A stretch of DNA of 64,000 nt, taken from positions 1 to 64,000 of the forward strand of contig NADL03000095.1 in assembly GCA_002205965.3 (NCBI GenBank), read 5' to 3'. A model generated the notes under the pieces. The model made no database searches. It was not told the DNA's origin and saw nothing but the letters and a program-made list of their open reading frames with translations. Each line of letters opens with the position of its first letter. The stretch's first letter is position 1. The stretch comes from Kappaphycus alvarezii. Taxonomy: Eukaryota; Rhodophyta; Florideophyceae; Gigartinales; Solieriaceae. A program made the position numbers and the translations under genes. Positions 24,552 to 35,056 of the stretch are shown here, piece by piece.

Positions 24552-24682
24552 CTTCCGCGTTCCTTCCCCATTACGCTGTAGGTATACCCTTTTTGAGTCG
24601 ATTGCGGTTGTCTGGAAAACCATGGGATAGGTCGGAAATATCTTCCAACAGTAAAACACCCAAACGTTTTCCCCTTCCGCGT
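24552..24682 (+). repeat. SINE-like repeat, full copy 2, with 9-bp target duplication
   Basis: The element is 113 bp (24561-24673), running from TCCTTCCCCATTAC to AAACGTTTTCCC. It is flanked by CTTCCGCGT at 24552-24560 and 24674-24682. There are no terminal inverted repeats. A weak B-box-like phrase (GAGTCGATTGC) lies inside but no clear tRNA or 7SL head was recognised. It inserted into LINE D/E. Confidence 0.65.
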
Positions 24683-24880
24683 ACGTGAGTAAACGGGACT
24701 CAGCAGCACCAGTTTATGTTGTGTTCCACCTGCGCGGAATCTATGAGGCTAGCTGCGTATGCGGCAATAATCAGCGTGGCTAAGGGCGTGAATCCGTGAC
24801 CGCCATAGCGGAGAGGTAGGGCAACCTATTGGCGCATCGTTTCTGTAATCGGTACATGATTTGACGATGAGCAAAATGTG

Positions 24881-25099
24881 GTGGTAAATCTTTATTGGTT
24901 GTACAATGTCGCACAGAAGCGTGCGGGGGTATTCATAAATTAACTACGGATGCGGGCGGCGGGTAGAAACCTGTCGCGCCTGCATTATTTGGAGACTAAA
25001 TGCAAAACGGATAACGAAGTCGCGGAGCTCCTGTTGAGGGGAGGAACCGCGACGGGAAGTAGCGAAGGAAGCAACGCTGCGGAAAAAACCCTTGCCGTC
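24881..25099 (-). mobile_element. LINE B, 3' terminal piece
   Basis: This piece continues the endonuclease-like C-terminus of LINE B beyond the Gypsy insertion, reaches a stop near 24946, and ends in a short 3' UTR. On the minus strand the UTR has a small hairpin (CGCAC...GTGCG, about 24912-24930) and finishes with CAATAAAGATTTACCACC at 24881. The 5-bp CCGTC at 25095-25099 is the left copy of the Gypsy target duplication. Confidence 0.65.
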
Positions 25100-25819
25100 T
25101 GATAGGGGTAAATCGTCGGGAGAAGAGATACTTAGAACCAACTACCCCAAGACGGAGGTGTTGCGAGCGACAAAAGTGCTACCGTGGTATAGTTGAACAA
25201 ATAAAAAGGAGTGTATATGGGAGAGAGTTGAGAGGGCTACAAGCAAGTATAAAAGGGGCAGGGTCTACCACTGATGCTCTGCGACCAGCTTAGGAAAAAG
25301 TTTTCTAGGGTCTGAAGTTGACTCTCAACTTCCTACTACTCGGAGCTTGACCTGAAGTTGTCTGCCAACTTGCTTGACCTCTCAAGGAGGAAGCACTTTA
25401 CTCAGCTTATATAGACCTTTCGGCTAATCCTAAAGTCTCAATCAAACATACTAAATACCATAAAACGCATTCACGGGAATCGTGTGAACCAGAGAGACCA
25501 TTAGAAGATATTTCCTCAAGGTAAATATCTAGGTGCCATACCCATGCCAGCCACCCATCGGCCAGGGGTGGGAATTGATGTGGCCATTATATAGACCTTT
25601 CAGAGTCACTCGTAGTATCACCCACAACCTAGAACTGTACTGACATCCACTATGACAGCGTGTCCTAAAATAAAAAATCAACCGATGAATTTGCCACACT
25701 CACCCAAATTAAAAATATCTTGCAAATTCAAAAACTGTAAAAATATCTTCCCAGTTCCAATACTGTATACAATTATGGTCCTCATCTAAATTTTTTCGTG
25801 TGCGAATTTGCGCACATCA
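25100..25819 (-). repeat. 3' LTR of the Gypsy element (left in window)
   Basis: The 720-bp repeat begins TGATAGGGG and ends GCGCACATCA on the plus strand. It is nearly identical to 31872-32589. It contains a TATATAAG box on the minus strand (25406-25413). Its promoter-to-end part is shared with the LTR variants at 5335-5772 and 39955-40380. Confidence 0.93.
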
Positions 25820-25833
25820 CGCCCTCCCGCTCA
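25820..25833 (-). other. Polypurine tract of the Gypsy element
   Basis: On the minus strand GAGCGGGAGGGCG directly precedes the TGATGTGCG start of the 3' LTR, the expected place for the plus-strand primer. Confidence 0.6.
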
Positions 25834-25889
25834 AGACGAACGTCCCGGCTCGTCACTGCTCTTGTTGTTCTTGTGGGAGTTCTATCCAT

Positions 25890-26905
25890 TCATCAGGGAG
25901 AGTATAGGGTTCACTATAAGGATATGGTAGTAGCTCATTTCCAATATGATGAGAGAGTGTGTACCGTGCGATGACCGGCTCATCTCCTTGGTCAAGAGTT
26001 TCGTAGATTCGGCGTATGGTTTCATAGTGTTCTCTAATGAGCTCCTCCCGTTTCACTTCTCCAAACCTTCCAAATGTGAGGTAGTAAACGTAGTATGCAA
26101 ACTTTTCTGGCAACGGGTCCAGAAACGGGTATCTGAAGGAGAAAAAAACTCGCAACATAAGGACTGAGTCCTCACGAGTAAGGTGCGCCCCGTGAATGGT
26201 CTGGAAGCACATGCAAATACTAATGGCAAAAAAGGAAATTACTTCTGCTTCTCGAGGGTCCTCTGTCATTTCGCGAAGCCAACGTCTAATTGGTAGCCGT
26301 CCAATAATTAAGGATGCATAGTTTCCCCCTGGGAGACTAGGCGGTGTTTGAGGCGATCTTCTTGGCGATCTTCCTCGCTGCTCCCGACGCCTTGCCCTCT
26401 TCGATGATCCGCCCCGATCACTTGATGGTCCAGCTCGTATCATCATCACGGCCTCGGGAGGATCCTGGTCTTCGGCTGAGGTTGTATTTCTGAGCGGAGC
26501 AACGTAAGGTTCCCATAGAGGATATGGGACCAGTCGATATTCCATATCAGGGGGCAAGCTGTAACCTCTCAGTCGCACATCTTGGTTGTTCTTGAGAAAT
26601 ACGTAAACTGGACGGATAATGTTCAGATATGTTTGCGACAAGTCTCCGATAGCTACCATTCCATACCTCCCTATAGAGTAATGATATATGACTTCCACAA
26701 ACTCTGGACCTGCTTCCGTGAACCTTCCGTTTTGGAATGAGAATAGAACTCTGATCAATAGTCGGAAATCTTCTTGAGGTAGCAATGGTCCGTTCAACGT
26801 ACGAAAACATAGGCATATATTAATGTAGAAATGGATGATTACGTGGAGTTCGTAGTAGTCACGCGTAATCGAGATGATCCATTCCCAGGCCCTTTTTCCT
26901 CCCAT
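25890..26905 (-). other. Gypsy C-terminal region with a tandemly duplicated domain
   Basis: Beyond integrase the polyprotein continues with two copies of a domain of about 125 residues (about 26905-26490 and 26311-25890). They are joined by a linker rich in Arg/Ser (KRARRREQRGRSPRRSP), which looks like a nuclear-localisation or nucleic-acid-binding stretch. Shared pattern between copies: ICxCFxTxxG, ED-x4-LxRVxFSF, FGRFG/SIGRYG, a Y-x2-IR-x2-Y helix, RxYxL, and LxPYPxxEPY. Identity is roughly one third by eye. It is not a chromodomain and I recognise no named family. The domain probably arose by internal duplication in an ancestor. Function is unknown; targeting or an envelope/capsid accessory role are guesses. 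Confidence 0.75.
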
Positions 26906-27099
26906 AGGAATCATTCTATAGTTAAAGATGAGTATGCCTCGTGGTTGCGCATAGTCCTGTGTGAGAAGGAATTCTTCAGGCCTCTGATGGTAAGGGACCA
27001 GACGACGTGCATGGATTGCCCTCCTTGATCTCTTCCCTGAGCTTGAACAGAGCTTATAATGCGGGTGTCTTTCCTCCGTGACGATGCAAGGGTTCGAGT

Positions 27100-29500
27100 A
27101 CTTTGTTTGGAAAGCCGGCCACTTCACAGCCTGTTGCATTGCTTTTCCGTGTGCTACAAGTACTTTAGAGCCGACTGAGAAAGTTTGGACTGGAGGCTCT
27201 TCATCCTTATTTCTTGTCTGTGTTAGCGCGCGGTGTGATCTCCAGCTTTCGGTGGCCAATAGTTCGACCTCTCTACTCTCTTCATCGATAACATTTGTTT
27301 CCATATCTCTCTGTAACATTCTAGGAGCTCTTCCGTACATTAGCTCAAACGGTGACCGTCCACTTCTTCCTCTTCTTCGCCGATAGCCGTATAACACTTT
27401 TGGTAAGGCATCTTCCCACTGGATTTCATTCTCGGACATAGTTTTCGATATTGATCGTTTGATGGTTCCAACCATCCTCTCCGCTTTCCCGTTTGACATA
27501 GGAGCATATGCGAGAACTGTCTTTAGCTGAATACCTTTTTCTTCCAAGAAACGAAGCAGTGAAGTTGCAGTAAAACAAAGTGCGTTATCCGAGATGATCC
27601 TTTTTGGAAGACCAAACGGTTCAATTATTTCTTTTTCGATGAATCTCAGGACCACTTCAGCATTGGCCTCCTCAACTGCAACTGCTATTGGCCATCCAGT
27701 AAGATGTTCCACCCCTATAAGGAGATATTTGTTTCCGGAAGAGGTTTCCTTGAATGGGCCGGCAAAGTCAATTGAAAAGGTTTCAAAGAGACCGGAAACT
27801 GGAAAGCCTAGAGTTGTCTTATACTTTCGTATTGGCGTGAATTTTTGACAGTTGTCGCAGCTTTTCACGAAGTTATAGACGTCCTTATGGATACTGGGCC
27901 ACCAGAATCTCTCAGTAACGAATTTCTTGGTTGTTTCGAGATCCCAATGCCCTAACTCATCATGAAAAGTCCTCAAGATCTTCATTCTTCTTTCTTTCAA
28001 AGGGGCCACTAGTCGAGGACCGGCTTTCGTGTGTCGGAAGAGTTTCCCATTCCATAGTGTAAAAGCCTTTTGATTCCTGCGTACCCAATTTCTGTGTTCA
28101 ATATCAACCTTTCTCATTTCTAGTCCATCCAGGAATTTAATTAGTCCGTCAATATTAGCTTCGTACTCGTTATTGTTCGGCACTTGCACCTCGGCAACTC
28201 CGACGATGTTCTCGGAAGCTTTTTCATTTGGAATCAGTGGATCCCTCAAGCGGGATAGGTAGTCGGCAGGCTGATTATTGCGTCCGGGCCTATACACAAT
28301 TTCAAACCGATATTCTGCGAAAATGTCGAGCCATCGGGCCAAGCGGTGATGTACATCTTTCTTTTGGAATGCTGTCTTAAGTGCCTGGTGATCAGTTATC
28401 AAGACAAATTTCTCGAGTGATAAAAGGTATACGCGAAACTTTTTCAGTGCGAAGACAACAGCGAGCGCTTCTTTTTCGCAGACTGAGTATCTCCTTTCCG
28501 CATCATTCAGAGTGCGACTTGCGAATTGAACCGGGTGTAGTCTTCCGTTTTCATCTTTTTGGGACAAAACGGCACCCAAAGACCGTTCTGAGGCATCTGT
28601 CTCCACAACAAATGGTCTCTTGAAATCTGGATACATGAGCACTGGGGGGACACATAGCTTATCTTTAAGCTCTTCAAATGCGGTTTGCATTTCCTTGTTC
28701 CATAAAAATTTTCCGTTCTTTGTTGTGCTGGCATGTAACGGTGCTGCAGTCTTGGCGAAATCTTTGATAAATCTCCTGTAATATGAGGCCAGTCCTAAGA
28801 AGCTTCGAACCTCCGTCTTTGAAGCGGGCCTTGGTGCCAACTTGATTTTTTTCGTTTTCTCTGGATCCACTTTAATTCCCTTGATCGACGATATGACCGA
28901 GTAATTGGATAGACGTTTTCGCAAAGAAGCATTTGCTTAACTTAATTTTCAGGCTGTACGCAGCTATTTTCTCCACCACAGTCTTGACATGCGATATGTG
29001 CTGATCCAAGGTTTTTGAGAATATCACTACATCATCGATATAAACTCTTGCAAATGGAAGTCCTTTCAAAACCTCGTTCATCATTCTTTGGAATGTAGCT
29101 GGGGCATTCATGAGACCAAAAGGCATCACTTCGAACCTGAATGTACCGGCTTTGCTGGTAAAAGTTGTTTTTTCCTTGCATTTTTCATCCAATGGAATCT
29201 GCCAATAACCAGTGTAAAGATCAATTGAGGTGAAGTATCTCCCGTCCTTCAAGTCCTCGAGGATTTCCTCCATATTCGGAATCGGAAATCGATCGGGTAT
29301 CATTCTCTGGTTCAGTTGTCGGTAATCGACGCAAAAACGCAGCTTTCCATCCTTCTTTGGTGCGACCACAACTGGAAATGACCATGGGGATGAAACTGGC
29401 CGAATGATATCATTTTCCAGCATACTTGTAACATTCTCTGAGATAAATTGGTCATATTTTGGCGGTTGACGTCTAGGCCTGTGGTAAATTGGTTGAGTAT
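27100..29500 (-). other. Gypsy reverse transcriptase, RNase H and integrase region
   Basis: In order on the minus strand: reverse transcriptase with FCVDYRQLN, GYWQIPL, FGLMNAPATFQ and the catalytic VYIDDVVIF (about 29030-29060); RNase H with VVETDASERSLGAVLSQ and a downstream TDHQAL (about 28620-28380); an H-H-C-C zinc finger (HDELGHW ... CDNCQ, about 27960-27830); and an integrase core with SIDFAGPF, ISDNALCF and SNGKAERM carrying the D-D-E residues (about 27770-27440). All landmark residues seem present. This order defines Ty3/Gypsy. Confidence 0.92.
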
Positions 29501-29949
29501 CGGTAAGTTCAAATGAGTGAGTGACCGGTACACTTGCTTGTCTTAAATCGAACACTCCATGCAATTACTTCGGAAGATGTTAACATGTCGGATATTATCA
29601 TTGAGGCGGGGGCTGGAAGGTGCTGTACTTTTTCTTGAATTTCTCCAATTTGGCGCTGGTCCTTTTCTTGATCCTCACCCTCCAAATTTTGAAGGACCTC
29701 TTCCGGCGTGCTCACATCTTCAGATATGGAATTCGATATATTCCTTGTTTTCCGTGCAATTGTAATCTTCTTTCATGCCCCGAATTCCGTCCTTTGATTC
29801 GATATTATCGCAAAAAGAAACACATTCAGGTGTCAAACCTACCCTAGAATTCCATTCTTCATCTGTTTCAAACCCAGAATCATAATCGTCCCATGTCATG
29901 TTCATTGTCCCCCGAGCGTACCCTTTCTCACTTCCGAAAGTGTTAGTTG

Positions 29950-30450
29950 GTTCGGAATCTTCGCTGTCATAGCTAGAAGTGAAATCTTCACTGTCCGTCT
30001 CTCTTAGATCTTCCGGATGTGTGCTTTTGTCGAAATCCAGGGGCATCTTCACGTTTCTGCCGTCAACATTAACTGAAACGATTTGGTTGCCCAAGTCAAT
30101 GCAGGTCCCTAGTCTTTCCATGGTAGGACAGCCAATGATTGCATCGAAAGGGAGCTCCGGCATGACGAGAAAGTCTACATCAACTTTAGAGTCCCCAAAG
30201 AACACGGAAACCTTGTTAACAGTGCCCATGCATTTTGAGACGGTTCCATCCGCCACAGTTATTCTTCGAGTAGTTGGAATAATTTCGAGACCTAAATCTG
30301 TCACCAAAGTTTCTGAGATAAGGTTTGGAACAGCGCCCGAATCGAAAAGAGCTTGGGTTTGCATTCCCAATACTTTGACTGGTACTAGTTTAAGACGTCT
30401 TGGTGCTGTCGAGGCCGATTGAAGAAACAGTTTCTTACCCTTAGCGGACT
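29950..30450 (-). other. Gypsy aspartic protease region
   Basis: ALFDSGAVPNLISETLV (about 30340) carries the catalytic DSG. It is followed by hydrophobic strands and DAIIGCPTMERLG (about 30120), a typical second protease landmark. An acidic linker with many Ser/Asp residues follows towards the reverse transcriptase. Confidence 0.8.
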
Positions 30451-30929
30451 TATTAGACCTGATAATTTTTTTGAGTTCTTTTCTCGCATCCTCTGCGTCG
30501 CCCCTCAAAAGTTGACCAAACGTTATCCCAGTTGGGGCCGATGCAAGCTCAGCCACCAAATTGTACTTCTTCACATATTCTAGTACGTCCTTCGGGATAC
30601 TCTTAAATTTCTTACTCTTTCTCGTCTTCTTGGCCGAAGTGTTTCCCACCCCTGGAACAACTTGATCAAGCCTCTTGGTTCGAGGAGGTACAGGTGCTGG
30701 GATATGCTCCAGCATTCCATAATCTAGCCTAGGTTTTTTCGACAAAACGTTCCCTTCCCCATCCCTTTTTGTCACATTAACTTGACTGATTTCTTCAGCG
30801 ATGGATACATTACCGGCATCCGCCAACCTTTGATCCTTCCTGTTTTGTAAGATTTTCATCTCTGGTCCTGACTCACTCCTCGCGTCCGATAAATTTGCTC
30901 TTCTGTTGTCTTTAGACCAGCAGTTACTT

Positions 30930-31782
30930 TCATGATGCCCCGTAACGACCGCACTTTCCACAACGAGTGTTTCTATGTGGATTATCAGGACACCTATTTG
31001 CAAAGTGTCCAGGCTTGTGACAGTAGGAACAGACTTCTGCGGCCTTGGGGGCCCCAGACTGGTTCTTCTTAATGGTAAGAGTAAGGCTTTCCAACTGCGA
31101 GGTTATCATGTCAAGTCGATTATCGAATCGGGTTTCCAACCTTTCTTCCAAGTTTTTGACATCGCTCCTGACTGATTCCAATGCTGCTGCGCTAGTCGCT
31201 GGCCTTTGATAATTCTTTTCAGGATGTACGATCGGCAGATGTGCGGGTTTCCCTCGGTACCTCACTTAGTGACTGAAACGTCTCCGAATTTTTGACAAAT
31301 TCTACTATGGTACCCTTCAGTTCATTAAAAGTGTGAGGGCCCTTGATGAGGAGGAAATCGGAGAGCCGCTTATCCCCCATCGCCGCCTTACGCAGCATTC
31401 CGTACTTGGCTTGGGCGTTGAACCCAGCCTTTTCATAGAGATCACACAAGTATACCAATGAGCTTAACAAATCGTCGAAGTTGAGCCGGGCCTCTATGGC
31501 GGTACGAATCATCTCATCTGGTTCTACCTGCTTAGCATATTCTTTCACAAGCCACTCACATACCTCACCGAAGTTACGCCCATTCCCGTTAAGAGACCAC
31601 CCGTTGATAAACTTGGCCTTATATTTGTGCTTTGCGTCACCATGAAGATAGGCGAAGATACTTTCGGCCTTCTCTTCATCGCTCTTCTCACGCATCACAA
31701 CGTTGACATATGTATAGAGAAACTCCTCAACGTCTTCATTCTTGCCCCCTGTGAACGTTATACGAGCAGCGTTGAGATCCAT
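30930..31782 (-). other. Gypsy gag region with zinc knuckles
   Basis: The minus strand starts MDLNAARITFTGGKNEDVEE, a capsid-like helical protein of the retrotransposon gag family. It leads to a CCHC knuckle CSYCHKPGHFANRC (about 31030) and a second, related Cys/His cluster. This is the nucleocapsid part that binds element RNA. Confidence 0.8.
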
Positions 31783-31855
31783 GATTACAGAAAAGAAATC
31801 CCCTCGAATGGTTCCCTAAGACTGCTCAACTCGAATACCTCGGGTGCAACCCCCT

Positions 31856-31869
31856 CCACAAGAGTACCA
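31856..31869 (-). other. Candidate primer-binding site of the Gypsy element
   Basis: Two bases inside the 5' LTR the minus strand reads TGGTACTCTTGTGG, beginning with the TGG that pairs with a tRNA CCA end. The donor tRNA was not identified. Confidence 0.5.
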
Positions 31870-31871
31870 AA

Positions 31872-32589
31872 TGATAGGGGTAAATCGTCGGGAGAAGAGA
31901 TACTTAGAACCAACTACCCCAAGACGGAGGTGTTGCGAGCGACAAAAGTGCTACCGTGGTATAGTTGAACAAATAAAAAGGAGTGTATATGGGAGAGAGT
32001 TGAGAGGGCTACAAGCAAGTATAAAAGGGGCAGGGTCTACCACTGATGCTCTGCGACCAGCTTAGGAAAAAGTTTTCTAGGGTCTGAAGTTGACTCTCAA
32101 CTTCCTACTACTCGGAGCTTGACCTGAAGTTGTCTGCCAACTTGCTTGACCTCTCAAGGAGGAAGCACTTTACTCAGCTTATATAGACCTTTCGGCTAAT
32201 CCTAAAGTCTCAATCAAACATACTAAATACCATAAAACGCATTCACGGGAATCGTGTGAACCAGAGAGACCATTAGAAGATATTTCCTCAAGGTAAATAT
32301 CTAGGTGCCATACCCATGCCAGCCACCCATCGGCCAGGGGTGGGAATTGATGTGGCCATTATATAGACCTTTCAGAGTCACTCGTAGTATCACCCACAAC
32401 CTAGAACTGTACTGACATCCACTATGACAGCGTGTCCTAAAATAAAAAATCAACCGATGAATTTGCCACACTCACCCAAAAAAAATATCTTGCAAATTCA
32501 AAAACTGTAAAAATATCTTCCCAGTTCCAATACTGTATACAATTATGGTCCTCATCTAAATTTTTTCGTGTGCAAATTTGCGCACATCA
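31872..32589 (-). repeat. 5' LTR of the Gypsy element (right in window)
   Basis: The 718-bp repeat is nearly identical to 25100-25819. The right junction is followed at once by the CCGTC target duplication (32590-32594). Confidence 0.93.
32178..32185 (-). promoter_or_regulatory. TATA box of the Gypsy 5' LTR
   Basis: TATATAAG on the minus strand, mid-LTR, is conserved at 25406-25413, 5457-5464 (plus) and 40258-40265. Its retention across diverged LTRs suggests it is the core promoter, with R starting some 25-35 bp downstream. Confidence 0.55.
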
Positions 32590-35056
32590 CCGTCGTCGCC
32601 CAAGGCGCCATAGATATCAATGCCGACGGGGGAGAGGAGGATATCGTTTTGGTTGCAGTAAGTGCCGTAATGACGATGTTTCTCGCGCTCTGCGAGTGTT
32701 GCGGCAGCGCCTGCGGTAACCGTACTTGGCGAAATGTGGCGGCGTGCGGAGGGGTGGGCAACAGTAACCTCTAAGGCGATATCGGTACTGTGAAGCCGTA
32801 TGCAGCGGGTATGTAAATGTCCATTCGTAGCGCGGGGGACTCCGAATGCCCAGATGGGTTGGGAACCTGGTAGAGGAGCGGATGTTCGACGAGGGCGACG
32901 ATCCCAACTTCCGTGCAGTAGCGGGCAAGAACATTGCGGAGGATGTGATGACGACGAGTCATTCAGTCTTCGTATTTGCAGGTCAACGCGTGTTGACTAC
33001 TTGGATCTAAGACGGGTGCGATGTCGGCCGAGCGGCGGGAGCAGACCGGATAGCGAGTAGATCCAGGGAATAGCGCGATGCCGAGACGTAGAGCCAGAGC
33101 GACTTTCCACGTAGAAGAGGACATGTACGTACCGCGGTGGGGTGAGGAAGCGAAGAGAAAACAGACGAGGCGGAGGACGTGCCCATGGAGAGGAGTCGTG
33201 CTCTGTCGTAGGCTGCCGCGGACGTGAACAACCTATCGGACTTCGATAGACGAGTTCAGTTGTGATCGCAGACTGGAGCCTTTCGCCGGGGACCGGCGAT
33301 GAACAACGCTTGAAGAGCCGTAGCTGTAAGCGACGAAGACAGCTGCGGTGGCGGGAGGATAAGAGCGAGATGGCGGACCGAGGGATCTCTTCCAAGTGGC
33401 CGTCCTGGGAAAGAGTGTGCAGGTCGGAGATAAGTCCAAATGAATCAATTACAGATGCTGCGTAGCCAGCCTCGGTAATGTCTGAAGTTTGCAGGAGACC
33501 TAGACCGCCCATGGAGAAGGGGAGAGAGGCTTGGAGCCAGGCTCGCTCAGGACAGGGCAGCTGCAATTGGTGAAACGCTTCCCTCTGCTTCTGATCGAAG
33601 CTAGCGGCGAGTACCGCAGATTGAGTGGAGGGAAGCGTACGTAGCAAGTGCCTAACCTTGGAGGCGTTCGCGCAGAAGCGGTGTAAGTGGAAAGCCAATT
33701 GAGCATCATCCAAGTCTCGAAGGGATTGAAAGATGCGGTCAACTGCGTTTTTGCGGCCTGCGAAAAATTGCGAAACGAAAGGGTCCGAGCCAATCGGAGA
33801 TCCCATCACGATGAAACCAGGGGGGTTGAAAAGGGGCAAGGAAGTGCCAAAGGGCAGTGGGAAGGGGAGAAGCCGTAAACTTGGGTCTTGGCAAGGTTGA
33901 GCTGGAACCCTAGTGGACCACCTTCAAGCTGGATGAAACGGATGGCAGCGGCGGCTCGGAACCGAGGAAGAACAATGTTACAGTCATCTGCGTACCAAGC
34001 GTTCAGGGCAGGTGAGAACTCCTCCAGTAACGATAGCAAGAGAGGATGGAGAGCTAGGGCAAAGAGCAAGGGACCGAGGGATCACCTTGCTCGGTGCCCT
34101 CTGACCTACGGACATAGTAGGGTCCCCAAACCTTTTCCACTAGTAGGGTCCGAAAGCAAGCTCTGTAGGAGCATCGTAACAAGAGTGTACCCACCGTGCG
34201 AGGCCTGGGCATGTGTCCGTACGGCTTCCAGAATGCGCTGGCGGGAGATGCAATTGAAAGCATTGCGAGCATCGATCTGGACCAAGACGTGATCGTGAAA
34301 CTCGGATCTCTGGGAAAGACGACGCACAGAATGAATTATTGCATCGGTGCCGTTCTTGACGCCTACACCGACCTGATGGGGTAGAGGGTAGGAGCGGATG
34401 GCGGGGGTGGCTTTGTGTGCCGCGAGCCTAGAAATTAGGCGTCGGTAGAGAAGCCCAACCGCGATCGGATGGATTCCCCCGTTTGGCTTCGGCAGCGCAG
34501 TAAGACGGCCTCCGGAGAAATACGGGCGGCACGCGGCCGGCAGATCGCCGTTCAAACAGAGGTTGAGGAACTTTGTCAGGGAATGTAGGCAATCCCTCCC
34601 GGGCGTGACCCCACCAGCCGGGCGAAGCAGCATTCGCAGGAACACTGGGGATAGACCATAGGCCCCAGGAGCGGTTGAAGGATCCAGGCTGTGAATGGCA
34701 CGGCGGACATCCGAGACCGAGAACTTTAGCGCCGGAGGCAAACCGTGAGGGGGCATGGGAGTGATTGGAATGGGGGCGGGGATGAAGTGAAGCCAAGGAT
34801 TGAAAGGTAGCTTCGCTGGGGGGGAGTGGGGGATCGACTTGGAGAAGGGCTGCTGTGGCCCGGGAAGGGCTACCCGGGAAAGGAAGCGGCGGCATCTGCG
34901 AAGGGCCGTGTCAGGGCGAGCGAGGGTGGGAGGGATGGAATTGTAGATGGGAGGGCGGAGATGAACAACGAGGAGGCCTCGTCGAGGAGGTCATCATAGA
35001 GGCAGCTAGAGGACATGCGGATGCGGTCAACAAGGCTGGAGCAATTTTGCATCTGG
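32590..35056 (-). mobile_element. LINE B, main piece (reverse transcriptase to endonuclease), broken
   Basis: Minus-strand order: a linker shared with LINE A (SLVDRIRMSSSCLYDDLLDE, about 35030); reverse transcriptase with TAPGAYGLSPVFLRMLLRP, PIAVGLLYRRLI, VGVGVKNGTDAIIHSVRRL, VLVQIDARNAFNCI (34756-34106) and WYADDCNIV (about 33971-33996); a long thumb region (33840-33000); and the start of the zinc/endonuclease part. The rest lies left of the Gypsy insertion (24881-25099). It is 5'-truncated relative to LINE A, as is usual for LINEs. Several stops and frame changes occur. It inserted into LINE D/E. Confidence 0.75.

Larger units (their letters stand above)
23820..24880 (-). mobile_element. 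LINE D/E, downstream half (thumb and endonuclease domain), broken
   Basis: The minus strand reads VALPLRYGGHGFTPLATLII near 24825-24770, then, past two short repeat insertions, MLRRHLGVPVF, CAECKTPKDHLGDHAADLC (zinc motif) and a nuclease-type stretch with YEVPYLLPGLDARPADILV (about 23895-23960). This is the C-terminal half of a LINE related to C and F. It begins exactly where LINE B ends (24880/24881). The missing upstream half is at 35057-35770: the number of codons on each side of LINE B adds up to the spacing seen in LINE C. Two SINE-like copies (24319-24401, 24552-24682) further interrupt it. The 3' end near 23820 is truncated or decayed. Confidence 0.65.
25100..32589 (-). mobile_element. 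Ty3/Gypsy LTR retrotransposon, nearly whole and very young (fossil)
   Basis: The element is 7,490 bp on the minus strand, with LTRs of 720 and 718 bp, TG...CA ends and a perfect 5-bp target duplication CCGTC (25095-25099 and 32590-32594). Internal order is gag with a CCHC knuckle, aspartic protease, reverse transcriptase, RNase H, integrase, and then an extra C-terminal region with a duplicated domain. Reverse transcriptase before integrase is the Ty3/Gypsy order. The LTRs differ by eye only by one 2-nt length change and one substitution, so insertion is recent. All parts are present. The coding frame as read is interrupted in about four places; some may be programmed shifts, as this family uses, or sequence errors. 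It sits inside LINE B. Confidence 0.93.

Noticed and set aside
24264-24659. 131-codon minus-strand frame with repeated CWKIFPTYP
   Set aside because: The peptide repeat is the translation of two copies of the SINE-like element.
24319-24682. SINE-like copies interpreted as introner elements
   Set aside because: The ends do not coincide with GT...AG on either strand at the duplication boundaries.
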